Shown piece after piece: positions 1 through 12,200 of a stretch of 64,000 nucleotides of DNA. The notes below the pieces were generated by a model. The model searched no databases. It saw nothing but the letters and a program-made list of their open reading frames with translations, and was not told where the DNA came from. The stretch is taken from the NCBI RefSeq assembly GCF_001638985.1, contig NW_017265190.1, forward strand, positions 124,001-188,000, in the 5' to 3' direction. The DNA is from Phycomyces blakesleeanus NRRL 1555(-). Its lineage: Eukaryota > Mucoromycota > Mucoromycetes > Mucorales > Phycomycetaceae. The translations under genes and the position numbers were made by a program. Position 1 is the first letter of the stretch. Every line of letters begins with the position of its first letter.

Positions 1-3000
1 GTCTTTGATTCTAGTACGGCCGCAAAACGAGCTCTCGCATCAGTCGACAAAAACCAATTGGTAATGGGTTACAAGCTCAGTATGACTCTTCGGGATCCCA
101 CCGTGACAGCAGCGGTAACTGCAGCAGCGGCAGCAGCATCAGCAACAGTGGCAGCAGCAGCGGCAGCAGCGGCGGCGGCAGCGTCCTCTTCAACAACATT
201 AAATCCAGCAAAAACATCAACGTCAACAATTACGACTGAAACCCTGCAAAGTTCAACAGTGACAGGTTCTTCAACTGCCACTCCAACCGCAACTCCAGAT
301 GCGTATGCAACCACAAACACGGCCACAATTGCTGCGGCTGAGAATACATCAACAGAAACAAGTTCAGCACATGGAATAGCAACCACAACCGTACCAGCAA
401 AATCATCAACTAGATCAACTGTAAGCTCTACGGTCGACGCACAGAAATCTCCCGAGACTATGACCAGAAAACAATCGGTCATGAGTCAGGAAGACACCAA
501 GTGCCAGGCCAAAAAGATGTTGTTTGAACAATTGGCCGATGTCTTTCTCAAGGATGTCAAGAACCGAGTTGTGGGACCTTGCATCTACGATTTCTTGAAC
601 CCGTCCCTTCGAAAGTCCCGTAATCACGATCCTGCTGGCTCTTTTGGAAATCTCGTCGATCAAGACAGTGGCAACAGTAGTAGTAGCTTGCGCGGGTCGC
701 ACGACAGTTTGCCGATCAATAAACTACCGAGGTTCAAGAAACGGCGTGTGGATCCAAGTACGGCAGCTACACCGACTGCGAGTGCGAGTGCGACAGACAC
801 ACCGAATGCAGCAATCGAAACAGTAACAGCAACAACTGGTAGTAGTGGATATGATGTTTATGATTCAAGATCCAGTCACCTGGTCTCGCCAACACTGCAA
901 CCACAGATTCCATTGTCGTCGTCGTCTACGTATAACGGCCTTGTTGGATCTAAAAACAAACAAGCTGAGAAAAAGAATCTCGAGGAAGGCGAGTATCGAT
1001 CTGGATCCTCTAGTGAAGATGAAAATGAACACGAAAATGAAGGCAGACACAACGAAGAGGATGAATATGAAGATTCTTATTACAATTATAATCGTTATCG
1101 TCAAAATCGCCAACCAAATCGACACCACAATCACCATTACAGCAGCCACAACCAAAATAATACTCATACTAGTTATAATACTCATAATACTCATAATAAC
1201 CATAATCATCATCATAATCATAATCATCATAGCAGTACTACTACTACTACTAGTAGTAGTAGTAACCACTACAACAACCACTACAGTAATCACAATAGTC
1301 ACAGCCATCACAGCCATCTTAGCCATCACCAAAAGTCTCATTCGCAAAAGTTAAATCAGGCATCCCCACTTCGATCCCCAGCTCGGTGGAAGCCATCTAG
1401 CAGGAGAGAACAGCCACGCCGACTACGAGACTATCTTAGTGACGAGAGTCAGGTTGATGATGAACACGATGCGTTTTTGCGACAGTTGCATGAAAAGCAA
1501 CAGCAGCGTAGTCGCCATCAAGAAAGTGAAGAAGAGGAGGAAGATGATAAGTGGTTAGAGCCAGACAATGTAGAGGAAGAAGAGGACGATGACGACGACG
1601 ACGAAGAAGAAGAAGAGGAAGAGGAAGAGGAAGACGACGATGATGACGAAGAGGAGGAAATAATAGAAAAGAAACGGTTTACTACACCTCGAAAAAGACA
1701 GTTGAAATACAGCAGTGATTCAAGCGAGGAAATACAGCGAAAACCATTGGCTCGAAAGAAACGTTTATTGAAACCTTCATCAGCAATAACAGTATCATCG
1801 ATATCATCATCGTCAACAACAACAACCAGAAGAACAGTTGCAGTTCCACTAACAGCAATGACAAGTGTTGCAGTAGCTCCTCGTGTAAAGTCGAAACCAA
1901 AGGATGAAGCCAAGTCACGAGAAGAAGAGGCTGAAAAGGCTCGACTGAGACGAGAGGCAGCAGTGAAGGAGCGTGAGGCGCAGGAAGAGCTCGAAAAATC
2001 ACTGATGATTTCGGATTCAGAAGATGATGAGGTGTTGACTACCGCCCAGTCTGAAGAGCCGTGTGACTGGGATCCGTTCAGACAAGTGGATGATGTAGAA
2101 GATTTCGACTTTTTACGACAGGTTATTGTAAACGATATCCACGGAGATCCCAAAGGTATGTATAAGAGAGATAAAGAGAGAGATACTATATGTATATTTG
2201 CGTACTAATTAATTGATGTTTAGATGATTTGGTTCAATCTTCAGAGACTGGTGGAAATATTACGAGTATCATGACTATTAATCCTACTACTATTAATACT
2301 ACTGCTATTACTAATAATAATGATAATAATAATAATAATAATACTCTGAGTGTTAGTAGTAGTAGCAGTAGTATTACAGGCGGAGGATGTGCACGAAGCC
2401 GTGGATACTACATTATTCCTGACTCGATAAAGGCTACATATCTGCCTAAAAACAAGGCAGTTTTTGACACACCTGCGATCCTGGCTGGCCGGACAACCTC
2501 ACGTACCAATCGAGTCAACAATCGACGCCTGGCAGTCGGCATGGCTATGAACAACCGAGCAATGGCAGATTCGGACATCCTCAAGTTCAATCAGCTAAAG
2601 AGCCGTAAAAAGCAACTGAGGTTTGCCAAATCACCTATTCACGACTGGGGATTGTATGCAGAAGAGCACATTGATGCAAACGACATGGTTATTGAATATG
2701 TGGGCGAGGTTATTCGACAGCAGGTTGCCGAAGAGAGAGAGAAGAAGTATGAACGGTGTGGAATTGGTAGCAGCTATCTGTTTCGTGTGGATGATGATAC
2801 GGTGATCGATGCCACTAAAAAAGGCAGCATTGCGCGATTTATCAATCACTGTTGTTCTGTAAGTTTGTGTTTCATTTTTAGAAGAATAGGAAGAAAACAC
2901 CACACAGAGACGAAGGAAATGAATAACCATTTGCTGTGTGGCTTAATATTCATAAACATTATTATCAAAAACTAACCAAATTTCAATATTCTACTATATA

Positions 3001-3362
3001 TACTTCCATATTCATGTACACTCTTTGTGTTATGCTATAATGAACGCTTATCTACGTCTTGTAATCTCTATACGGTACTATTTCCTTTCTTTTTATAGCC
3101 TAATTGTAGTGCGAAGATCATCACAGTCGACAAGCACAAAAAGATTGTAATTTATGCCAATCGGGATATTGAACCGGGAGAGGAGATTACTTACGACTAC
3201 AAATTCCCGATTGAAGCCGATAAAATACCCTGTTTGTGTGGCAGCCGGTTCTGCAAAGGAACGTAAGTATCAAGAAAGAAAGATAAGATAAGATGAATAC
3301 TTGAATATCCTTATTAATCACTGCCTTTAAATGGATTACTAATCCTTGATAGATTGAATTAA
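1..3362 (+). CDS. SET1: Histone H3K4 methyltransferase SET1, C-terminal 987 residues (5' end outside window)
   Basis: Catalytic subunit of COMPASS, which methylates H3 lysine 4 in the nucleus. Exons 1-2155, 2224-2858, 3099-3262 and 3353-3362 join in phase; the frame is open at base 1, so the start lies upstream. The first residues ([12 protein letters not shown]) look like the end of an RRM. Then come a poly-Ala run, a conserved block [20 protein letters not shown], long His/Asn/Ser and Asp/Glu tracts, an N-SET region ([20 protein letters not shown]) and a WDR5-binding Win motif GCARSRGYY at 2385-2411. The SET domain occupies about residues 850-970, with [11 protein letters not shown] and EEITYDYKF; the post-SET end is [14 protein letters not shown] 10-bp last exon supplies the final Thr-Leu-Asn-stop, as in other Set1 proteins. 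An alternative acceptor near 3660 would give an unrelated tail and is less likely. The homopolymer tracts suggest a disordered linker. Confidence 0.95.
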
Positions 3363-3407
3363 AGGAAAAAGAACAAAAAGATAATGAATAAAAAAAAGGA
3401 AATACTA

Positions 3408-3471
<64 letters not shown>

Positions 3472-4152
3472 ATAATAATAATAATAATAATAATAGTAGT
3501 ACTGGTATTAGTAATACTGCTAATAATAATAGTACTAGTACTGGTACTAGTAATAATGCTAATAATGAAAATGTCAATAATTTATACATACTTTATACAT
3601 ATACATATACATATATATAGACTATTGTGAAAACGCTTATTGGTCTCTTTGTTTTACCAGTATGGATTCAATTAGTATTACAAGTGCCCAGAAAGAATGT
3701 CATTAACAAGGGTTTATATCCAAACAAGTCCATAGGGTTTTGAGAATAGAGAGATATATGCTAGTCTTTATTTCGTATGGTTTTCTGTGCTTTAATATTG
3801 TTTCTATCATTTTCTAAGGTCTGTTAATCGTTTATTTCTGGTGCTGTGATTTTGGCTATTGACTATTTTCAAAAGAAAACACCCGCCCACATCACGTTGA
3901 TAGTATAAATGTGTGTGTTCCTAAGCGTTTACCTAGTTGTGGCCGACCGCTGAAAAAAAAACAACCAACCGTAATTAGGTCAAAGTTTGCTTCTGTGTGT
4001 CTGTGTCTGTGCTTGTGTAATTTATATTGAATTTGGGGAAAAGTATATATAAATATAAATTTGTAGAGTTAAACAGTTTACTGCTATTCTTCTTTAGCTT
4101 TCGTCATATCAATACATAGGCCAGCCAGAAAGACTTTATATAAAAACAAAGC
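3363..4152. other. Intergenic SET1-IAH1 with (ACT)n/(AAT)n microsatellite
   Basis: No gene is seen. About 3409-3470 is an uninterrupted ACT repeat followed by AAT repeats to about 3494. Open frames here only reflect the repeat. The remainder is AT-rich 3' UTR of SET1 and upstream region of the esterase gene. Confidence 0.8.
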
Positions 4153-5300
4153 ATGAACCATCCATACCACAAAATCGTTCTCTTTGGGGTAATAAAATTC
4201 TTTCATATATGAATATCAAGAAAATAAAATTAAACAACAAAAAGGAAACTAATAAATTTATCAGGATTCCATTACTCAGGTACATTTACCATTCGAATCA
4301 ACAACAATCGAGATGAACCCACCCTTTTCTTCAATAGTTCAGCTTTGATCCTCTTTTTCAAGGATTTGGCGCCAGCATTGCCAATGTAATGTATTTGTTC
4401 CAATGTATTTCTATACATCAAGCTTGCCTTTATCTAAGCTCATTACCATTTCACAGGCATACCAACGCAAGATTGATGTCATGAACCGTGGATTTTCTGG
4501 TAAATTAACTTAAATACCAGTCAATGTATATCAGTATATAACAGTCGCGCATCTAACCTAAAACACGCATATATACAAAGGTTATAATACCACCTGGGCT
4601 ATTCCTATCCTGCGTCAGTTGTTACCAACAGTTGAGCAGCAAAAGCAGCCTGCAAAGATTCAACTTTTGACCATCTTTTTTGGTGCCAACGATGGTGCGC
4701 TTCCTATTTCGTTCCAGCATGTCCCTCTTGAGAAATACAAAAAGAACCTAGAGGAATTAATTTCCATGGTTCGGTCTCCTTCTTCTCCTTACTACAACCC
4801 TTCATTGCGTCTTGTCTTGATCACCCCTCCACCTATCAATGAAGTCCAGTGGAAGGTGGTTTGCGAAGAAAATGGCATTCAACTGGACCGCAAGTTTGAG
4901 ACAACCCGTCTGTATGCAGAGTGTGCTCGCAATGTGGGCAAGGAACACAAGATACCAGTAATCAATCTCTGGGATGAAATCCTGGACCGTGCAAAGGAGC
5001 AGAACCGCGATCTTTCTCAATTCTTGTCAGACGGTCTTCATCTTAGTAGTCTCGGAAACCAGGCAAGAATTAGATTAATTTATTAATTTATTATTGCTTT
5101 AATATGAGCAATTTTACTTACTATTTGCTTTGGTTGCTTCTTTTGTACAGACTGCTTATGAGCTGTTTATGGAAGTGATCAATACACACTTCCCTGAGCT
5201 TCATCCTGATGCTTTGGAAATGGAATTGCCTTACTTCCGTGATATAGATCCAAAGAATTATCTCGATGCACTCCAGTTCAAGCTTATCCAAAAAGAATAG
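4153..5300 (+). CDS. IAH1: IAH1-type SGNH/GDSL esterase (isoamyl acetate-hydrolysing esterase family)
   Basis: A 257-residue esterase predicted to hydrolyse acetate or other short acyl esters. Six exons: 4153-4188, 4265-4279 (15 bp), 4338-4385, 4457-4499, 4581-5062 and 5151-5300. All SGNH blocks are present: FGDSITQ with nucleophile Ser14 (the motif spans the first intron), the block II Gly in NRGFSGYN, Asn84 in FGANDG, and Asp198/His201 in SDGLHLSSLGNQ. Length matches yeast Iah1 and fungal homologues. The last intron (5063-5150) begins with GC (CAG|GCAAGA) and no GT donor keeps the frame, so it is a GC-AG intron. The tiny second exon explains why a simple ORF search sees only the fifth exon. 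The family call is firm; the physiological substrate is not shown by the sequence. Confidence 0.92.
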
Positions 5301-5754
5301 GATTTAGATTTTGATCTTAACTGCCCAAAAAAAAATACAAATAAATAAATAAATAAGAAATATAGTGATGAAAAAAAAATGACTTGCTATCATTTATTTA
5401 TTTACTTATTTATTTAAGCACCTTGGACAATAAACCTGGGATATCATATAGACAGAGTCATATACATATATAAAGAGAAGCTTTGGCTATCTTTACAATT
5501 CTTGTTCAAATAAACACTGTTTGTATTTTATTTTCTTTCTATTCATTCTTGGTCTCTCTTTTCTCTCTTTTCTCTCTTTTCTCTTCTTTGGTTGCTTTCA
5601 TACCTTTCAATATATCATCCCGTCTACGTCTACATCTTTACCTTTATCATCTTCGTACATATCTGTATCTGTATCTGTGTCTGTGTCTGTATCTATATCT
5701 ATATATTGGATTTTTCTTTTAAAAAAAAAACAAGGACAAACAAACAAACAAATA
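5301..5754. other. Intergenic; pyrimidine-rich promoter region of the BAHD gene
   Basis: AT-rich spacer with AAAT and TTTA short repeats, a CT-rich stretch (about 5530-5600) and TCTGTA/TCTATA repeats just before the ATG at 5755. No coding signal was found; the long frame running through it is upstream extension of the acyltransferase frame without a better start. Confidence 0.6.
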
Positions 5755-7308
5755 ATGGTGCCTCAGCCTCGTGTGCAGGTTGTCAAGCAGCATTTGATTA
5801 CCCCATCAGAACCCACACCTATTCACCAAAAACGTGTGAAGCTATCAGACTGGGATGTGGTCATGTTCAAATCCTACACGCCTCTGTTGCTTTTTTATCC
5901 TAACAAAGACAACACGCCAAACTTCATGGACACTCCAACCCTGAAAAGCGCACTTGCCAAAGTTCTGGTCAGCTTTTATCCTTTGGCCGGCCGACTGCTT
6001 GACATTGGCAACGGCAGAGACGTGATCGAATGTACGGACACCGGTGTGTTGTTCGAGGAAGCCGTCTACAACGACCGCCTCGAACGCTTCAGAGCAAAAG
6101 GATATTTGCCGACCCAGATCGACTACCACCACATGTTCCCTGTTCATTTCTATAGCTCGCCAGACGACCCACTCTTGGCCATCAGACTCATACGATTTAC
6201 AGACGGCGGGGTTGCGCTGGCCATCATGATGCTCCACAAAATTGCCGACACTTACTCAACCAGTCTGTTTCTCGATTGTTGGGCAAAAACTGCCCGGGGC
6301 GTCGATTACACAAAGCCTAGCTTCAAACGCGACCTGGTCAAGTGTCCGGACAACACGGTTATCGGACCCGAGTCTTTGGAACACTATCGACAAGAGCATC
6401 GTACGACCAAAGACCCACTCCAGATGCAGATCTTACCCAGCCGCAGGAACCTAGAGACCACAACGCACAACAGAAGCCGATCTCTTTTGGACACTCACAT
6501 AAAGCTACAGCCAACCAATATCGTCAAGCCTCCTCCACTCAAGAGTGTCTTGCTTGAGTTTTATTCGGACGGTCTGCAGGCCTGTAAAAAGGACGCCCAC
6601 ACACCCGAAATGATCCAGGCAAAACAGTGGCTGTCGACAAAAGATGCGCTGTTTGCTATGCTTCTTAGAGCACTAGCCCGGTCACGCCATGTCGATGACG
6701 ATGAAGAAATCAAGTGGGTTGTGTCAGTGAATGGGCGCTCACGTATGAAGAACAGCAAGGAAATGAATTTTTATTTTGGAAACTGGATGATGCAAGTAGT
6801 GTGTGGAGTGTGTTTAGATATTTTATCTTTAATTCATACATGTACCTAATTATCATTTCTTTTTTTTTTTCTTTTTTTTAGTACTCGAACCTTGGGAATC
6901 ACAAAGAATAGCCTAGAAAAGACATCGTTGGTAGACACGGCTTGCAATTTTCGACAAATGATGGCCAATCTCAAGGCATCCGTATTTCATGGTCTGAGTC
7001 AACTGTACACTACCCATGAAGACATGACTGTCCACTACCTGTCCTACCAGCCCAATACACCCACGCACCACACCGTCAGTGATGTGTCGATGCTTCCGTT
7101 CTGGCGCCTGGACTTTGGGTTTGGGGGTCCTGATCGCACGCGCGGATACATCACATTTGGTGGAAACGGGTGCTTGGTTTTGTTTGGAAGAAGTGAAAAT
7201 ACAAAGGGTCCAATATATGATATCCAGTTACAGATGGATGAACAGTCTATGAGGAAGTTTATAGAGGATCCAGACATAGTCAAGTATACCCATGCAGTTA
7301 TTTACTGA
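5755..7308 (+). CDS. BAHD-type acyl-CoA-dependent acyltransferase (PF02458 transferase family)
   Basis: Predicted 490-residue cytosolic enzyme that transfers an acyl group from acyl-CoA to an alcohol or amine. Start chosen at ATG 5755, just before the conserved N-terminus (KLSDWDVVMFKSYTPLLLFYP); upstream frame is low-complexity leader. One intron, about 6801-6881; the donor is weak (GTGTGG, with GTGTTT at 6810 also possible), but phase 2 is needed to reach the second exon's frame. The catalytic HxxxD is HKIAD (His161-Asp165) and the structural DFGWG motif is DFGFG at about residue 426. SFYPLAGRL and NFYFGN match other conserved BAHD blocks. This family is large in plants; fungal members include trichothecene acetyltransferases. 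The acceptor substrate cannot be read from the sequence, and neighbouring genes do not form a biosynthetic cluster. Confidence 0.85.
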
Positions 7309-7449
7309 GGTCTCTCTTTCTCGTTGTTTCTTTTTGTTCGTACTACACTACACCAACCTATAGATGCATACATATAAAGACTTGTTTTTGTGGGTATACA
7401 CATATGCATGCATGCATGTATATATGTATATGTATATGTATATATATAT

Positions 7450-7502
<53 letters not shown>

Positions 7503-7929
7503 TATGTGTAGTATGTGTAGCTATTGTTGTATTTGTTGTATTTTCACATCTTTATATTCCTTTTGACCATTCACTCCCTCACTTACTCCCATCATCGTTA
7601 TCTATCTATTTATCTATTCTTCTTCTTTGTATCGTTTATTTGGTTTTGAATATTACTATTCTTATTTAATTCTTTGTTGCTGCTTTCGTTTTTTTTTGGC
7701 TTCGATAAACAATATATCTATATATAATACATATACATAAAGAAGGAGAGGCACAAGAAGGACAAAGAACAAGGAGAAGAAAAATTGTATAGAACAATGA
7801 TCAAGTCAACCAAAAAAAAAATCAAGGGGATTATTTATGTGTGCGTGTATGTGTGCGTGTGTTTGTGTGTGAATTACTAGCTCTATTGCTATTGCTATTG
7901 CTATTATTGATTTTATTTAAAATTTTATT
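7309..7929. repeat. Intergenic with (TATGGG)n hexanucleotide array
   Basis: About 7451-7502 is an almost perfect array of nearly nine TATGGG units next to TATATG repeats. The rest is T-rich spacer between two convergent genes (acyltransferase and kinase), with a second GTGTGC-rich patch near 7840-7870. The unit is not the usual fungal telomere repeat. Confidence 0.85.
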
Positions 7930-10410
7930 TTACAAAGCAGAGAGAGTCTGGTCTTGGAATCCATTTGGGGTGAGTTCGTAACCTTGGGAACGGTACCTTG
8001 ACTGATCGAAATGTTGGTTGATTTGACCCATTCGATGGAATAGCCCCTTGTCTTGTGGCTTTTGTTGTGATTGTGATTGGGATTGTGATTGTAGTAGTGG
8101 CTGTAGTAGTATTGACTGGTTGATATGATTGGAGATGTGGTTTATGCAAGTATTTTTAGTTTGAGTATTATGATTAAGATTATTGATATCGATATTAGAG
8201 GTATTAGAGGTATTAAAGGTATTGAAGCTATGGAAGGTAGTATTATTAAAACTATCGTCATAACCATCATAACCATCGTCGTTTTCATTGTCGTTGTCGT
8301 TGTCATTGTCATTGTCGCCATTTTTTATGCTATTATTATAATAATTATTCTTATTATTAATAATGTTTTCAATGTTGATTTCTGGTAATTGTAGTTTGGT
8401 GTAATCGAACGGTAAGAATTTTTCGTCCATCAGATTGAGTTCAGATTCATCGAGTGTGAGTGGTACATCTGAGACACCCGAACTACGGTGTACTTTTGGA
8501 GTGTATTTTGTTGGTCTAAGGGGTACTTCTTCCAAAAGTAACTCTTCTAGTGCATGCACTGCATCAAAGTTTGATTCTTGGCTCTACAATAAACAATAGA
8601 CAGCAACGATTATAATAATAACAATAATAGCAATAGCAATAGTAATATATTGAACAACAGTAACAACAACAAAAAATTACTTTAATTCTTTCTTATTTAC
8701 TCTTGATTTAATTTAGTAACTTACATTTGGTATGAATGGTGAAACAGCAGTTTTTGTTTCAAGACCACGCCAGTCTATCCCGGCAAACCAAGCATGTTGT
8801 AGGAACTTACGCGGGCCAGCCGGTCCACAACCAAGTCGGTCGATTGGAGATTTTGTAAGCAACTAATTTGTCAGATATATATATATATACATATACCAAA
8901 CATAATTAAATTACATGAATGTGTATATGTATAGAATGCAATTGCCCCACTATACACCCCCCACTTGAATTTGAATAAACACAATTGGTTTACAAAATAA
9001 GAGTAAAAAAAAAGTGCATATATGTAAATTTGGTATTATTCTTATATATCCACACATGTCATTTTAAAAAAGCCAAAATAGATTACCCATCCCAATGAAA
9101 TAAAGTAAAATTTCTATATTTGTAATAAATGTTATTACTTACACCTTGGATGACTTGTAAACACTCGGGTGAAAAACGTGCAGAGGCATCTACGGGCAGG
9201 CATAGTGGGTCCTCCATAATTGCGTTTGAGAGAGCCTCGCTGTTAATGCCTCGATAGGGACGCTACATAACAAATACATAAATACATAAATATGTATGTA
9301 TGTATGTATGTATAAATTATTACTATTATCTTTATACCTTTCCAAATAGTAATTCGTATGCGGTTATACCTAAACTCCACCAATCTACAGTCGTATCGTA
9401 CCCTGACCCATTAAGGATCTCTGGTGCCATGTATGCCAAAGATCCTACTCGAGACCAGCGCATGGGACGTTGAGAATCAAATCGAGTCCCGATATTAAAA
9501 TCCGTGAGATGGGCGTGGCCTTTTGAATCCAGCAAGATATTGTCGGGCTTGATATCTCTTGTTATATTATAAACACAAATATAAATAAATAAAGAAATAA
9601 AATAAAATAAATATAAAATATATGGTGCGATATGTATATATTACATATAAAGTGACATTATTTGATTTGATTTGATTTGATCTGATTTGAATATCTATCT
9701 ATCTATCTATCTATCTATATATTGTTTGTTGCCCTTACCGGTGTCCAATTCGTTGTTCTCCCAGATATATGAGAGCTAATGCAATGTCGGCCACAAAGAA
9801 ACGGACCTGATGTTCTGTAAAGACCCCCAATCGATCGAAATGAAAACGGAGGTCGCCTCCTAGCATCAAATCCAGGGCCATAAATACATGCTCGTCATCC
9901 TGAAACGCATATCGCAGATTGACTATGAGAGGATGATGGATATGCTCTAGCAGCCGTCTCTCGGATATCACATTGTGCGCCACCTTGAGTTGGACACACT
10001 TGGACTTGGATATGTATTTGAGAGCATATTCTTTCCGAGATTGTTTGTGTTGGATTATCCGGACCTTTCCAAACGCACCCTTTCCAATCACTCTTAGTAA
10101 ATAAAAGTGACGGAGATTGGCTGCTATTATATATATATATATAAGTGTGCGTAAGTAGATAGATAGATATTAATAAGAGAATAAAAGAAAGCTATAACAT
10201 TTTGTTTTGTTTTTGGTTTGTTAATTGTGACATGATTTAGATGCACAATGTAGATGTACAAGTCATTCGTTGTTACTGCGTTTTCTTATGGTAGTTATTG
10301 TTGGTTGTCGTAATAGTAATGACATCAAGCAAATAAGAAGCAACAGTAGTAATTTTATTACCTTGACCTTGGAAATCAATTGCTTCTTCTTTACAGCACT
10401 GATTACCCAT
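7930..10410 (-). CDS. YANK/STK32-family AGC-type Ser/Thr kinase, paralogue A
   Basis: A 521-residue protein kinase. Six exons on the minus strand: 10410-10362, 10123-9739, 9557-9338, 9262-9143, 8862-8725 and 8583-7930, all in phase. The N-terminus [10 protein letters not shown] fits Gly2 myristoylation plus Cys5/Cys6 palmitoylation, so membrane anchoring is inferred. The glycine loop is GKGAFGKV, the ATP lysine sits in YALKYI and the catalytic loop is HRDIKPDN. The magnesium motif reads DFN rather than DFG (about residues 164-166), a hallmark of STK32/YANK kinases, followed by YMAPE. The tail holds [15 protein letters not shown], resembling an AGC hydrophobic segment, then Asn/Asp- and Gln/Ser-rich low complexity. 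It is a paralogue of the gene at 46144-49235, sharing the exact 49-bp first exon and most intron positions. The target is unknown. Confidence 0.92.
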
Positions 10411-10488
10411 AAAAGTGTAATGAGCTTCGGATGAGAACAATAAAATTGTGATAATTTAAAAATTAAAATATATTATAATTATTCAAAT

Positions 10489-10527
<39 letters not shown>

Positions 10528-10975
10528 ATGTGTGTCTATATAGATATAAACAGTGTATATGTATGGATATATGTATATCTACTATTATAAATCAAAAGTT
10601 AATATTGAATATATATATATGTATATATATGTATTAATCTATATCTCAATTCAATTCAATTCAATATACTACAAATTCAATGCAAATCCATTTAAATTTA
10701 TTCAGTTAAAGAAGCAGAGTTTAAATATATATATATATAAAATAGGAAACATCAAGGGACATAGATATATAGATACATAGATACATATAAATTATATTAT
10801 AAATACAAAGAAACCAAGAAAGAGAGAAAAAGGGAAGACAGGAAAAGCAGGAAAAGCAGGGAAAGCAGGGAACAAGCTGTAAATGAGAGAGAAATACTAT
10901 ATATAATAAAGAAGGTCTCTCTCTCTCTCTGTGTGTGTGTGAGAGTAGAGTATAGAAATAGCATAATAATCTTTA

Positions 10976-11249
10976 CAGTAAAACACACTATAAAAGTCGC
11001 ATAATTCGAAAAAATAAGTCGCATTTTTAAGAGTTCCTGACCGTTATGAATGAACCTTTTTTTCCAAATAAACCGCACCGAAAAGCGCTCTTAGGCTATT
11101 AACCCATTAAACATTCTGACACTATTTTTTTAAAAATATATACTTTACCTTTTAAATATATAAAAAAAAAAGAACTTTGAAAAGATTTTATCCCAAAAAT
11201 GCGCCTTATTTTTTTTTCGAATTATGCGACTTACAAACGTGTTTAACTG
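10976..11249. mobile_element. 274-bp MITE with ~55-bp terminal inverted repeats and TA target-site duplication (Tc1/mariner or pogo-like)
   Basis: The left end CAGTAAAACAC...AAGTCGCATAATTCG is matched by the reverse complement of the right end, CAGTTAAACAC...AAGTCGCATAATTCG. The inverted similarity runs about 55 bp, including a second internal AAGTCGCAT/AAGGCGCAT block. A TA dinucleotide flanks each end (10974-10975 and 11250-11251). There is no coding capacity, so it is a non-autonomous element. CAGT termini plus TA duplication are typical of Tc1/mariner/pogo transposons. No autonomous partner is visible in the window. Confidence 0.8.
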
Positions 11250-11664
11250 TATTTTGGCACCACAATATATAGCTAAATACGCGTCTTTCTCTCTTTTTCT
11301 TTTATACTCGTACAATACAAGAAATATAATTAGATATTGAATAAAGTGTTTCCTAAATTAGAAAAGCCATATTTGGAAATACTTTTAATTTATTATCCAT
11401 ATATGTAAATATGTTTACACCATTTTCCTGAGAGAAATATCATGCCTGCAAATCGCGTTTTTGGTGTGTATGATTCTGAATTGTAAATTCCATTACAAAA
11501 ATTCACGACATAAATTTTCCAAGATATATTTTATATTTTATATTTTGGTCTTGGAAACATAAAATACATATTAGATAAAGCTATACAAGAGAGATACTGT
11601 CTGTTATGCTTTTTTTGTTTGTTTTACTTTTACTCTTACTCTTACTTTTACTTACTGTTAATAT

Positions 11665-11672
11665 CACGTGAC
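11665..11672. promoter_or_regulatory. CACGTGAC E-box-like site upstream of the LPA acyltransferase gene
   Basis: A palindromic CACGTG core followed by AC, about 530 bp before the ATG at 12201 and 25 bp before a GTCAC. bHLH factors bind this core in fungi, and bHLH activators control phospholipid genes in yeast; a role here is inference only. Confidence 0.3.
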
Positions 11673-12200
11673 TGTAACTTGTGGCGTCACCCTTGGGCTA
11701 GAAGAAGGGGAAACAAAAACAGAAAAAAAAAGAAAAAAGTCATCTATTTATTGTTATAATTCTTATTCTTATTTTTTGTTGGGCCAATGCGTATCATTAT
11801 CACATGCATAAAAGCGTGCTCTCTAACTATCTATAAAATATAAATATTATAAATCCATATTACTTTTTATATTTTATATATATATATATATAAATAAATA
11901 TAAATAAATAAATAAGTAAATTATATATTCATATTCATATTCATCTATATATATAATAGTATTATTTTTATTTTACTTACTCACTTGGTTGGTTGCTTGG
12001 TTGCTTGGTTGCTTGGTTGCCTGTAGAAAAATTAATAAGAAATCCAAAAATAAAATAAAATAAAAAAAATTAAAAATTAAAAATTAAAAATATTAAAAAA
12101 AAAAAAACATAAATTATACTTCTTGTCCTCTTTTTTTTTTTCTCTTGATTTTCTTGATTTTCTTCTTCTTTAAACAAAACAAAAAAAAGGACGTTATATT

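Larger units (their letters stand above)
10411..12200. other. Long AT-rich intergenic region holding a MITE and an E-box
   Basis: No gene supported. It holds TA/TG microsatellites (10480-10545), TATA-rich tracts, a CT/GT run (10918-10940), a MITE at 10976-11249, a CACGTGAC motif at 11665-11672 and A/T homopolymers before the acyltransferase start. A minus-strand open frame at 10797-11078 overlaps the MITE and repeats and is not credible as a gene. Confidence 0.7.

Noticed and set aside
1518..2153. 211-codon minus-strand poly-Ser open frame opposite SET1
   Set aside because: It is the antisense reading of the Glu/Asp codon runs of SET1 and has no independent features.
3384..3620. Extra SET1 exon or small Thr/Asn protein
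   Set aside because: The open frame is simply the (ACT)n/(AAT)n array; SET1 already ends properly with GTLN-stop at 3362.
7451..7502. Internal telomere repeat
   Set aside because: The unit is TATGGG, not TTAGGG or a known fungal telomere unit, and it lies between convergent single-copy genes; treated as a microsatellite.
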